A stretch of DNA of 64,000 bases from Lineus longissimus (taxonomy: Eukaryota; Nemertea; Pilidiophora; Heteronemertea; Lineidae): positions 7,688,501 to 7,752,500 of the forward strand of contig NC_088315.1 in assembly GCF_910592395.1 (NCBI RefSeq), in the 5' to 3' direction. Each line of letters starts with the position of its first letter. Positions within the stretch are counted from its first letter, which is position 1. Below are positions 12,001 to 48,020 of the stretch, piece by piece. Both the position numbers and the translations under genes were made by a program. Under the pieces are notes generated by a model. That model had not been told where the DNA came from and searched no databases. It saw nothing but the letters and a program-made list of their open reading frames with translations.

Positions 12001-12618
12001 CGGGTGGACGCGACGGAGTATGCCTGTCTCAAGGCGCTTGTGCTATTTAAAACAGGTACGTGGAGACTTTTAGACAAGTTTAAAATGTCTCCGATACCCG
12101 GATACCCAGGTTCCGACCCCCTTTCCAGTCGAACCCCAGGGGTATACCTTTTATCACCGGAGGACCATAACGACCCAATGGTTTTATAAGTTTTTGTTTT
12201 TTTACTATGAAAATCAGTCAAGAAACAATTGCAGTTGAACATTTCCAGAGTAATTTAATTGTGAAATTATACCAGGACATTGAGATGGGACTAATGGCAA
12301 TTGATGGTATAGTTACAAGACAAAATACATACATGTTCTTTCTCTTTCTCACCATGAGCATGTTTTCTATTTCCAGAAACGAGAGGTTTGAAAGATTCCC
12401 ATCAAGTGGAGACACTTCAAGATCAGGCACAACTGATGCTGAACGAATACACCTACACGCATCACATCAGCAACAAAGTGAGGTTTGGTCGTCTGTTGCT
12501 ATTGCTTCCTGCTCTGAGGGCGGTCAGCGCTAAAGTCATCGAAGAGATTTTCTTCAGGAAAACGATAGGAAGCGTGCCGATTGAAAGACTTCTCTCCGAT
12601 ATGTTCAAATCAAGTTAA
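2912..12618 (+). CDS. NR2E-family nuclear receptor (PNR-like / NR2E6-like), 7 coding exons, 545 aa
   Basis: Ligand-type nuclear receptor, expected to be a DNA-binding transcription factor in the nucleus. Splicing 2912-3041, 4588-4830, 9049-9169, 10812-11182, 11359-11712, 11879-12055 and 12377-12618 gives 1638 nt (545 codons plus stop) with every phase matching and GT-AG borders. The DNA-binding domain is residues 56-121: zinc-finger cysteines 56, 59, 73, 76 and 92, 98, 108, 111, with P-box [11 protein letters not shown]. It is followed by the NR2-type extension AVQHERAPR (125-133). Residues 134-340 are a Pro/Ser-rich hinge. The ligand-binding domain is about 343-545, with the helix 3-5 signature around [12 protein letters not shown] (378-389) and an AF-2-like end, [15 protein letters not shown]2E membership is firm. 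NR2E6 rather than NR2E3 or tailless is inferred from the P-box arginine and the domain sequence as I remember these families. The start is the first ATG of an exon whose phase-1 donor fits exon 2. Confidence 0.9.
3445..3520 (+). mobile_element. tRNA-like SINE fragment in receptor intron 1
   Basis: ATAGGTCAGTGGTCATCTCA resembles a D-arm/A-box and is followed 20 bases later by GGTTTGAACTTC, a B-box-like motif. Confidence 0.35.
4020..4587 (+). promoter_or_regulatory. CpG-rich segment in receptor intron 1, possible alternative promoter and first exon
   Basis: 4020-4330 is far richer in CG dinucleotides than its surroundings and is followed by an initiator-like TCTCAGTTTCACTG. ATG 4545 opens a frame ([14 protein letters not shown]) that runs without a stop into exon 2 codons. 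Transcripts starting here could make a receptor with a different N-terminus without using the intron 1 acceptor. An upstream ATG at 4274 in another frame would have to be bypassed. Confidence 0.35.
4588..4830 (+). CDS. Nuclear receptor coding exon 2 (DNA-binding domain)
   Basis: Acceptor CTTTCAG at 4581-4587 and donor ATG|GTGAGT. The exon encodes both zinc fingers (residues 44-124). The reading frame stays open upstream through the acceptor to an ATG at 4545, so an alternative 5' extension is possible. Confidence 0.95.
4831..9048. other. Receptor intron 2; nothing recognised
   Basis: 4.2-kb intron with no convincing exon, repeat or RNA gene. A GGGTTCGAA motif on the minus strand near 8915 hints at another decayed tRNA-like SINE. 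Frames at 8018-8480 overlap on both strands and look like chance. Confidence 0.6.
9049..9169 (+). CDS. Nuclear receptor coding exon 3 (C-terminal extension of DBD)
   Basis: Acceptor CGTTCCAG, donor AAG|GTAAAC. Opens with AVQHERAPR, the usual NR2-type sequence after the second zinc finger, then a Pro-rich hinge. Phase 1 in, phase 2 out. Confidence 0.9.
9170..10811. other. Receptor intron 3
   Basis: Besides the GAT-rich microsatellite, it holds a 92-codon frame (9639-9917) without domain or splice support. Confidence 0.6.
10441..10640 (+). repeat. GAT-rich microsatellite in receptor intron 3
   Basis: Interrupted GAT/GATGGC repeats. They produce acidic or poly-Met reading frames that are not exons: the true exon 4 acceptor follows at 10811. 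Confidence 0.85.
10812..11182 (+). CDS. Nuclear receptor coding exon 4 (hinge)
   Basis: Acceptor CTTGTAG, donor CTG|GTAAGT. Low-complexity Ser/Pro/Arg-rich hinge including runs such as [15 protein letters not shown]. Phase 2 in, phase 1 out. Confidence 0.88.
11359..11712 (+). CDS. Nuclear receptor coding exon 5 (start of ligand-binding domain)
   Basis: Acceptor CCTTGCAG, donor TAG|GTAAGA. After about 50 hinge residues it enters LBD helices 3-5, with the family signature [13 protein letters not shown] followed by [12 protein letters not shown]. Confidence 0.92.
11879..12055 (+). CDS. Nuclear receptor coding exon 6 (middle of ligand-binding domain)
   Basis: Acceptor TGTTCCAG, donor ACAG|GTACGT. 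Encodes the LBD segment ending [13 protein letters not shown], a typical helix 8 region of NR2 receptors. Phase 1 in and out. Confidence 0.9.
12377..12618 (+). CDS. Nuclear receptor terminal coding exon 7 (helices 9-12)
   Basis: Acceptor ATTTCCAG. Encodes the end of the LBD, including [16 protein letters not shown] and the terminal [13 protein letters not shown], which resembles NR2E AF-2 helices. Stop TAA at 12616-12618. Confidence 0.93.
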
Positions 12619-12798
12619 ACCAAGAGAGAACTTCCTTGGTCAAACGGACTTTGTTCAAATCCCCCACCAAATCTCGCACCTGTGACGCCATATTTGTGAG
12701 ATGTGTTGACAGGTGACGGTCTCACAGACGGCCATATTGGCCGAGGCAAAGCGTTCGTGAGACAGAAGTAGATTTGTCGTGTGAAATATGTGCCAAAA

Positions 12799-12824
12799 TG
12801 ATTGGTTGGGTTCCCAACCAATCA
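12799..12824. repeat. Short perfect inverted repeat in the receptor 3' region
   Basis: TGATTGGTTGGG and its exact complement are separated by two T residues, giving a 12-bp stem. It lies 180 bp after the receptor stop and could fold in the 3' UTR; no function is assigned. Confidence 0.7.
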
Positions 12825-13876
12825 CAAGTAGTGTAGTGTGTCCCTAGGACCTGTGGGATCAACTTGGTAAAAGGCCTAGCAATGACTTATCAAGTTTGTT
12901 GATGAAACTGCATGCCCAGTTAGACGAGTACTTGGAACTTCTCGTGACCTGATTCAGAAAGAGGATCGATAGGAGCAAGAATGAAATTGTTCCTGGCGGC
13001 ATGCAGCTACAGGCAAGACATCGGTCAAGGTCATGTGGTCAGTGGACCACGTTTGCTTCTTAGCATTTGCATTTCGGGGATGGACTGCTAATTCAAGTAT
13101 ACAGTACCAGCTAGCTTCGGTTTAGGAATGACAACTCCCGACGCGATAACTCTAAGCAATACTCCAAGTACGATTTGCGCGAAGAAAATGTCTAATGATA
13201 CCGTTTAGTTGTGTCGGTGAAGTCCCGGCGCCGCGTTCGAGATGGAAGCACCCGTATCTTATTAAGAATTACTGTTGCTTTTCTGGTGCTTCCATCTTGA
13301 ATATAGATTGTACCTCGAGGCTGGACCGACTTTACAGTTGTTCGACGCTAAGGGATTTGTAACAGACATTTTGGTGCGGAGTGCAATATAAAAAATATTA
13401 ATGATGTGGTCAAACCATGACGCTGTATTTATTCTCAAATATTGCATTTCATCTTGACTTTGCATTTTCCGTATAGCCAAGTTCTTATAAGCATACAATG
13501 CAAAAGACCATCCTTTCGGCAGGATCTGGTTCTTTCCAGAATCGCGCTCCACCGCTTGCAACTCCGGAACAGCGCTACAGTTCCGTAGCGGATCAATCTA
13601 GAACTAAATGTACTGCATGTCAATGTATGTTTTATTTATTGTTGCCGAAAATAGTGTACATAGTTAAATATTGTACAGTCAAATTTAATGCTAAGGACAA
13701 TCTTTTGGACATACATGTACGTGTGCAAATACTTGTTTGAATTTTCATCTAGTCACGGTAGATATGCTGCACACGACGATCACGATGTACACATTTGTAC
13801 GCTTCTCCGGTTCCAAGAGAGAGGAACGGTTGCATTTCATGTCGAGTGTCTGAGTGTATAGTCACCGTCTTTTGTA

Positions 13877-13882
13877 AATAAA
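13877..13882 (+). terminator. Candidate polyadenylation signal for the nuclear receptor
   Basis: AATAAA hexamer 1.26 kb after the receptor stop and before the next gene. It is the first canonical hexamer I noticed downstream; use is not shown. Confidence 0.3.
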
Positions 13883-14454
13883 TCACTGGGCTCCGCCTGA
13901 ACACACAGTAAACATAATTTTATTCATTTCTTCTCAGCCTTTCATCCGGGGAAGTTGCAGAGACCTGGCACCAGCTTAAATTCGCCCTCGTTGAAAGGTT
14001 CCGTTGATATTACGCGGAACGGTCTACCATTTAACCGCTCTGCGAATATTTTGTGAGTCAGCAGTTCGATAATATTTAAAACATATGGCAGAACAAGAAA
14101 GCAATGATGAACGCTTGTTCTTCAACCTGCCGTGATTGGACAATGTGAGAGTCTTCTCAGAGTCATGACTAGTTTTGCCTTCTAACCATTCTTACCATAT
14201 CATTCATGTATATTTCCATTTACCTGACAACGATGATGAACCTTTAAAAAGATCCGACTTGCTCAAGACTTTCACAGTAGATTGCGAAACTCAATCGTCT
14301 GCTTCAAAACCGTAAGGCGCATGCGCGCTGCAGGTAGAGTGGAACGAAAATAGCACTGGTACATCCCTCGCTTTCCATCGACTTGAAGCAGGTCAAGAAA
14401 AGGAAAATATTCAAAAGCGAAACTCTTGATTTTTAGCAAAATAAAACTGTCACC

Positions 14455-14559
14455 ATGTCAACCGTTACCTTGACGATGCAAAAGCACGATCCCCATCAAC
14501 CCTGGGGATTTCGGATGCAGGGGGGCACGGATTTTAGCGCACAGCTTTCTATAAAGAAG
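14455..14559 (+). CDS. PDZ gene coding exon 1
   Basis: ATG in good context (GTCACCATGT), 35 codons, donor AAG|GTAGGT in phase 0. Encodes the first strand and the PWGF carboxylate-binding loop. Confidence 0.83.
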
Positions 14560-17500
14560 GTAGGTGGGTGATGCATGTTTATTCCCATGGTTTGCCGAAA
14601 CTCTCTGTGCAGTAATGCACTGCGTCGCGCACGGAATGCACACCTGGATTCGCTCAACTTTACTTGGAATCGACTGGGGATGGTTTGTCTGGTTCACCTT
14701 TCCATTTATATACCTACAGAGGAGAGAGGCTGACATTCTTTACGAAGTTGTTTTGTGCGCAAAGCTCACAGGCATTATGCTACGCTCGTTTCGCAAAGGC
14801 CGCGAAAAGTAAGATGTTTCTTTGCAGTGATCAAAATGTAAGCTTAATCATCAGAAGAAACTTCTGTTGAAAACGATGGTTTCAATTGCTCAAAAACCTT
14901 CATTTCTAAGAGAGCCCTACAATGCAGCGATTTATTTACAATAATGCTACATGTATACAGTACGGAATTTATCAAATTAAGTTTCGCCTGCTTCGAATTA
15001 GCGCTGCCACTGTTTTCAACCATTTACATGATTAGGCTACACGTTGCATAAAAACGCCTTGTCCTATGCCAAATTATTTCTCTCACAAAAATGGTTTCTA
15101 CACGTAAGCGACAATTTTGGCATTTTCTATTTTCCCTAGCAAATTTTGAACACTCAAAAGCACCTGCAACGAAGGAACTCTTTTCGAAAGAAGGCATTGT
15201 ACAGTACATTCCATCCACGTGTATGCCACCTCTACATGCACAAGGAATATTATTTTAGGAATGTTTCCACAGCGGCAAGCAAACATGAGGAAACATCGTG
15301 CCTATCGGGCTAGAAAAAGAAGCTGTTCGGACGTTGTACCCTTTGAACACCATAATGGTCAAAGAACGACTTGGTGAAGACCCCAATGCCAACCAGTCAC
15401 CAGTTCGCTTGGTGAATTCAAAATCATGCGGAGAAAGGGATGTCAAACATATTAAGAGTTAACCTGACTTTTGATCTTACATGGTTTTCATATTATAAAA
15501 AGCATGGTGTTTTCCTAATGTAGCATGAGTATATATATGACTTCAACTGGCTGATCAATGAAGTAGTGAAGCAACACATGGTTTTTTAATCGTGTTTGCG
15601 GTTTATTTATGGTGGCCACAGGAACGAAGGTATTTAAATGTAAGCGCTTCACCTTCAACCACTGACTCTCTGCAACCACTGACTGCTGATCAAGACCTTG
15701 TTGCCTCTACCTATCTTCAAACGCGGTTTTATGGTTAGCTACGGATGAAAGATATCAACCAGTTGGGAAAGGTTAAATTGGCTGGTTCACCTCTGCAAGG
15801 TGAGAGTTATTAACATCTTAACACTTTCGAGGTGCTGGTGGAAAAAAGCTATAAAGCTATTCGTTTAAAAGTTCGGACATGACCGGACATCGCTCATCGC
15901 TTTATTGTGATGTAGTGAGGATTAGTATACAGCAGGGAAGGTGCATAGCGATCACGATACCGCGAGAGTCTGACAAAACGGACATCGCTACTCCCTCGAA
16001 CTCGAAAGAGCTCTCGAAACAAGGTCTGAAATTCGTGTACCACTGGTTTAAGAAAGGGTAATTGGTATGAATCCATTGGCTAAGACGATACATACATAAC
16101 TACTGATGATACATACATAACGACTGATGATACATACATTACTACTAACCCATCATTTGTAGGAATGGTCTTTGGTTGCAGAAAGGTGCTATTATGACAA
16201 AAACCTTAACTATGCCATCGAACCAGTGGCCCTTCTACCTGTCCAATGTACAACCCCGAAGCTCATACACCAATCCTGAAAAAAACGAGCAAGAACTCAG
16301 CAGGCTACTTTTGGTAGAGGATAATGCTCTAAATAACGGGGAAAGTTCTCGTCAGTATACAGGCTTGTTCCGAAAATCGATTGGAGAGCCTACACGTGCA
16401 CTATGAAACATAACTGGGCACCCCTGTCGCCGATAGGCTTGTTTCGGTAGTGGATGATACTTCGGGCCCATTCGGAACCTAGCAAGTGGGTGAACAGGAA
16501 TGCATCTGCCCACAGCGTCTCTGTACGCTATTAATAACATCACCGGGGTTCTTGGCATTCTTCCCAGCATAATACATATATTGAACCAGTAGCTATAGAT
16601 CGTCTCTCTTTTCTCCATCTTATAGGTGCCTTCTTCGGTGCACCTACTTCTCTGTTCCCGATACCAGTAAATTTATAATGAAAAACTCTGCTGACACCAA
16701 ATATTCCACTTTATGTGACCATCAGGACTTGAGATAAAAATCACAAGCCCTGAAGCCGTCTGAGGAAACCCGCCTGCGATTAGTCGTTACCCGCCTCAAC
16801 CCGCCCTCTTGGAAGGGGTTTAGGTCTAAAAAAGCCCAAAGAGCAATTATCCCACAATTATACCCGCCAGATTTGCTGCCACTGGTAATAGCAGGGCCTG
16901 GCCTTATTTCAGCAGGTAATTCCACCCTTTTTTGCAGGTTCTCCCTAACACCCCATCAGACGGCTACCTCACCCCCGGGGACGCCATTGTTGGAATCAAC
17001 AACCAAGACGCCAGTAGAATGACACACGTGCAGGCACAACAGCTGATCCTGAATGGCGGTAACGTGCTCCATCTTACAGTGAGAAAGTAAGTGCGAATGC
17101 GATATCAATAGAGACACTATCGCAACCTTGTCGCTGTTCCGAAAACTAATGATTTCAGGTTTAGGGTTACTGGACGACTGAAACTTACCATGGCTGTTCA
17201 TCAAAACTTATTTTTCGATTTGTCCGTTCAACGACGTAAACGCTATCTAGAAACTGCTTCAAGATTTCCTAGTCATGTATGCAACTTCAGCAGATCATAT
17301 TCAACTTTCGTCCGCTAAATGCATCCAAATATCAACATAACTCACTCTCTAACTTATCATTCTTGGGCCGAGCGGTATCAGGTGACGACTTCGTGTTCTG
17401 TTCTTCTTGGGATGCTAGTAAAACGGCAACCGTGTATCTTCATCGTTTCCTTTTCTCGTCGTTTCAGGGGCTATGTTGGAGGAATGGACAGCTTTAGGCA

Positions 17501-17564
17501 TCTTCAGCCGAAAGGCAACGTGAAATTCTCGCCCTACAACGCATCAAAACTCGCGAAATACTAG
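14455..17564 (+). CDS. Small single-PDZ protein of ALP/Enigma (PDLIM/Zasp) type, 3 exons, 116 aa
   Basis: Joined exons 14455-14559, 16938-17086 and 17468-17564 give 351 nt, 116 codons plus stop, with GT-AG borders and matching phases. Residues 3-85 form one PDZ domain. The carboxylate-binding loop is PWGFRMQGG (16-24), the middle strand region contains LTPGDAIVGIN (46-56) and helix B is MTHVQAQQLI (63-72). PWGF and MTH-x-x-AQ are hallmarks of ALP/Enigma proteins, which anchor to alpha-actinin at Z-discs or stress fibres. No LIM domain follows: the protein ends with a 31-residue basic tail finishing FSPYNASKLAKY. It may be a PDZ-only paralogue or a short isoform whose LIM exons lie elsewhere. 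I see none before the next gene. Confidence 0.83.
14560..16937. other. PDZ gene intron 1; only short repeats seen
   Basis: Contains the 21-bp triplicate at 16087. No exon-like frame or transposon terminus is recognised. Confidence 0.55.
16087..16147. repeat. 21-bp tandem repeat in PDZ intron 1
   Basis: Three copies of GATACATACATAACTACTGA-like units at 16087, 16108 and 16129. Confidence 0.75.
16938..17086 (+). CDS. PDZ gene coding exon 2
   Basis: Acceptor TTTTTTGCAG, donor AAA|GTAAGT. Encodes the remaining PDZ core, including the LTPGDAIVGIN strand and the MTHVQAQQLI helix. Phase 0 in, phase 2 out. Confidence 0.88.
17468..17564 (+). CDS. PDZ gene terminal coding exon 3
   Basis: Acceptor CGTTTCAG completes a lysine codon. 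The exon encodes a 31-residue tail with stop TAG at 17562. The tail has no LIM domain and no recognised motif. Confidence 0.75.
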
Positions 17565-44180
<26,616 letters not shown>

Positions 44181-46448
44181 CTAGCACGCTGATCAATGTG
44201 AATTGGCGCTATCGATGCCTATAGCGACTGGTGTTGTTCAGTTGCTGTCTTGTCTGTGGAGCTGAACTCCATACGCTGATAGAGGAGGTGGACCGTTATT
44301 TTCGGCAGCGTGACGTTTCGTAAACTGGAGTTCTCGCAGTTCAGGAGAAGGAATTTTTATGATGCAAGAAATATGCTGATTTGATATTAAGGAGCACGGA
44401 ATGCAATTTTAATTCTCTTTTAGTTTGGGTTGGTCACTTTTTGCCATTGTATGGCAAAGGTAATGGTTTAGTGATAGGTTTTTGTGCACTTTGTTTTTTC
44501 TCCAAAATCTTGCAGGTAGCTAGATTACTGCTCTGTTTGTTTTAGTTAAGAATTTTTTGTCTGGTTTTATGATTCCTCTCTTAGACTAGCGACCTCTAGC
44601 GAAGATGACTGCTGTTCCGTGAGGGTTTCACAGATTATTAGAGGCCTTGGGCTTGCTTAAAATACACACTGGTGTCAGAACACTAGACTAACGTTTTACA
44701 CTTTTCCCTTGTTCATTCATTTTATCTTTGCATTTTGCATTTATTAACGAGAAAAGCTTTATTGTCACCTGTGTGTATTGAGCGTGTGCGCGTATGCAAT
44801 ATATCTAAATTGTAAATATAGTGCGTGTGAAGTATATAAAAAAACTTGTAAAGTATTTTATGGTGCATATTTTTAGAAATGTAATGTAAATGTCTGTGGG
44901 TGGTTGCCGCAAGCTATACATATATATATATAGATGAAATGGTGATATTTAACTTAGGGCATGTGTGTTTGAGAAGAAATGGTGGCCATGTTTTAGTAAT
45001 TTTAAAATAATCAAATTCGAACTAGGGGGTGTTTAAAATGTGTAAAAATGTGTTGTACAGTCATGAGTGATATGATCAAACGAAATGTAAGAAATTGTCG
45101 AAACACCTATAATTTTGTCGATAGCGAAAGATTCCTTTACTCAAAAGTCGTTGGGCATGCGTAAATATCCAACAAGACGAATTGCTATGATTTTGAATTT
45201 ATTGTTGTTCTTCCATGAAATAGTTCAGATGTGCATATCATAAAAAACATGGCCGCTGCTTAAGAGTTTGGTGTCCATTGCCTTAAAGCTGAACTGCCTG
45301 TTGTCAACTGGCCCCAAATTTTGGGCCGTTTCTGTCGGACAGTTCATGTAAATACTTTATCACCTCGATACCTTGAACTCCTTTGAATCTAAATGGACTT
45401 GGGTGTACACACTGTTTGTGTTTGCACAGCAATAGTTATATTTCATTTTTGAGGTGTTGTGACTGATTTAAAGTATAATGAAATAGTGAAATGAATGATC
45501 GATCAATTCTAACAGTGTACTGTGTGTCAAATGTGTAATTATCAGATCATTTTGATCAAATCAAGTTTTAGTCATTAGAAGCCCTCCCAGGTCAGAATCA
45601 CTCATTTTATTGCTCTTCATTCATCCTGCTTATAAGTTCAATGTGTCGAATATCTACTTATAATCATTGGTATCCAGTTCTTATAAAATGGACTTGGTGT
45701 TTTATTCTGAGTATATTCAGTGCTTCTTTCTGTGTATGGCCTTCATATTACATGTAGAGGATAGTTATTTAGAACGTTTGGTGTGCATTTTATCTTAATC
45801 TTAGTGTAAGTTACTGTTTATGTGTGTGTTTAACGGCACAAGTAGAAAGTGGGTGGTTCTGATTACGGGAGGAGATGGGGGCCAAGGTGTCGTTGATATT
45901 CTTTAAGGTAATGGAGACAAAAACTCTGCATGGTTTATTATGAAATCCAGGTTGAAACTAGTTATCATGCATTAGCCAAGCGTCTTTTAATTTTTGGGAT
46001 TGAAAAAGGTTACATCCATGAAGTGGAAAACCCAATTTGCAGGCCAGTTTACTGTTTCCTCAGTTAGTCTTACCAGCAGTGTTCTAGAGGCAGTATTCAA
46101 CTGGCCTGTCGCCTCATCCTTCCTTATTGGTCACTAGCTTAAGGATAGTATATCTTAGATTTTACTTGCTTCTCCCAGATTCCATATGAAAATAGATGCT
46201 GCTTGATTATCTAAGTATTGCTTGGTGGTCTGAGATGCTCTGTTTGGAATGTCTGATTTGCATTTGAAGGGAGATGACGACTACCTCTATTACACTGCTT
46301 GTGCTATTGCTAACATTGAGGTTGAGAAATAACAAGTTTATAATGGAATGGTTTTATACTTTGAGTAGCTACTGTTGGCTGTAATATCTGGTGTCCTCTG
46401 AGGCTGTAGCTCCTCACAACATAGCATCAGGTACACATTGTTAAAGGG

Positions 46449-46525
46449 TATGTTGGCTCATAACAACATGTTGACATGTCCTTTAATGTTCATCTAATGT
46501 CAACATGTTGTCCTGAGCTAACGTG
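46449..46525 (+). repeat. Long hairpin (29-bp imperfect stem) downstream of HIPK
   Basis: Arms 46449-46477 and 46497-46525 pair with a perfect 15-bp inner stem (ACAACATGTTGACAT) and about nine of the next 14 positions, around a 19-nt loop. It is pre-miRNA sized but also fits a tiny MITE. Confidence 0.7.
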
Positions 46526-47437
46526 GTCTCTAACAACTGGTCCCAGTATGTTAGTGACTCTACTGATTTAGAAACTGGTACCAGTTTTTGTGTCAGCTGT
46601 GTATCATCCATATGGACAAATGCTTGAAGAAGCTCCAACAGTTGACAGTAAGTCAAAGTAACATTTTAAAAAGTGTGATGCCATCCCGTACTCGTCTCAA
46701 AACTTTGGTGACAAATGCATTGATGTAGCTTCAACTGGATTCACTGTTTTTTCTTCCCATAGTTTGACATCTAGATTCCTTGATTGTGTTTTCTCTTTTC
46801 ATGTAATCTATAGACAAGGAAGTGTATACAAATGTATTCAAATTCAAACATATATATCAGGGACTATAACATAATCTAGTTTATCAATATTCTGTGTTTC
46901 CATGTGTCACACACTTGACCAGAATTAAGTATATATTATGCTACAGTGTATTTTTTTGGCTTGTTTGCGAGAGTTTAGGACTTAGCGTTGTGGGGTTGTG
47001 TTCCCTTGATGATTCTTACCATTCGTTGGCTCGGGATATCCGTGGGGGGAGTCTTGTACCACGGTAAGAATTCCTTGGGATGGACGTTAACTTTTATTAC
47101 CCTGAGGCACCTGTTCAAAAGGGCTTTGTGTTCGTTTTTGGCTTTTTTAAGAATCAATTTGAGAGTTGTGTATTTGTTTTTAAGCCCACTGAAATTGATC
47201 TGGAATACTGCGTTTGCACCAAGGTCTCGTTCAATGGCGTTGAAAGGTCAAAGGTTCACGTTGTGTACTGAAATGCATTTCATTACTGAAGTGGGCTGTT
47301 TGACTTCAAAGCTCTGGAATGGTCCAGCTCTTTGGAATGTCAAATGACTTACTTTAGCCTTGATTGGCCTGCTAGTCCATGCCAAACTGGTTACATAATC
47401 CCTCAGATGCTATTAATGATATTATTAGCGAAAATGT

Positions 47438-47443
47438 AATAAA
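47438..47443 (+). terminator. First canonical AATAAA noticed downstream of HIPK
   Basis: AATAAA 3.26 kb after the HIPK stop; a second is at 48312. Long 3' UTRs are usual for HIPK genes, but which site is used cannot be told from sequence. Confidence 0.2.
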
Positions 47444-47929
47444 AACGTTTGATCTGTGTGTAGATCCATATATGAAACACTGTATTAGGCATGTTGTGTA
47501 TATTTTCCGAATTGAGCTTGCCAGTAGAATGAATAGTGATCACATTGTCGTTTCGCTTCGCGCTTAATCATTCATTCAAGTATATATGTCGGCTTTTTGA
47601 GCATGCGTGTACACTTTTCTGTGGAGGGTTCGCCACTGGTGTTAATTGCTTTTGAAATATGACTGAAAAGTGCAAACCTAACGTTTAGTTTTGGGCTGGG
47701 CATGAACTAGTTCATCAATTCGATTTGATATAGTCCAAATCTGATGACGTCAGCGATATCGACAATCAGCAATCAAGCCATTTCCTGACGAAATCTTAAA
47801 ATGTACGGACGAAAATTTGAAGGACATTGATTGTTGAACTTGGCTTGTGATATTGAAACCTTTGGATTAAGCTCCAACTAGTTCATCTGCGTGAAATGTT
47901 TGGGGAAACCAAATTGTTTAGAAAGGCTT

Positions 47930-48020
47930 GCTGTCTATCGAAAGATGAAGTGGGCCAAGCCGACCAGAGATTGAACCAACGACCTTCGAAGCGACAAGCA
48001 TTGACGTATCAATTTGAAAT
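47930..48020 (-). mobile_element. tRNA-like SINE fragment downstream of HIPK
   Basis: Minus strand carries GGTCGTTGGTTCAATCTC, a B-box-like motif in a tRNA-like context. The A-box is poor. Confidence 0.35.

Larger units (their letters stand above)
12619..14454. other. Receptor 3' UTR and spacer to the PDZ gene
   Basis: Probable 3' UTR to about 13.9 kb, then about 550 bp that should contain the PDZ promoter and 5' UTR. No TATA box or other clear element is recognised apart from a GCGCATGCGCGC stretch near 14320. Confidence 0.5.
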
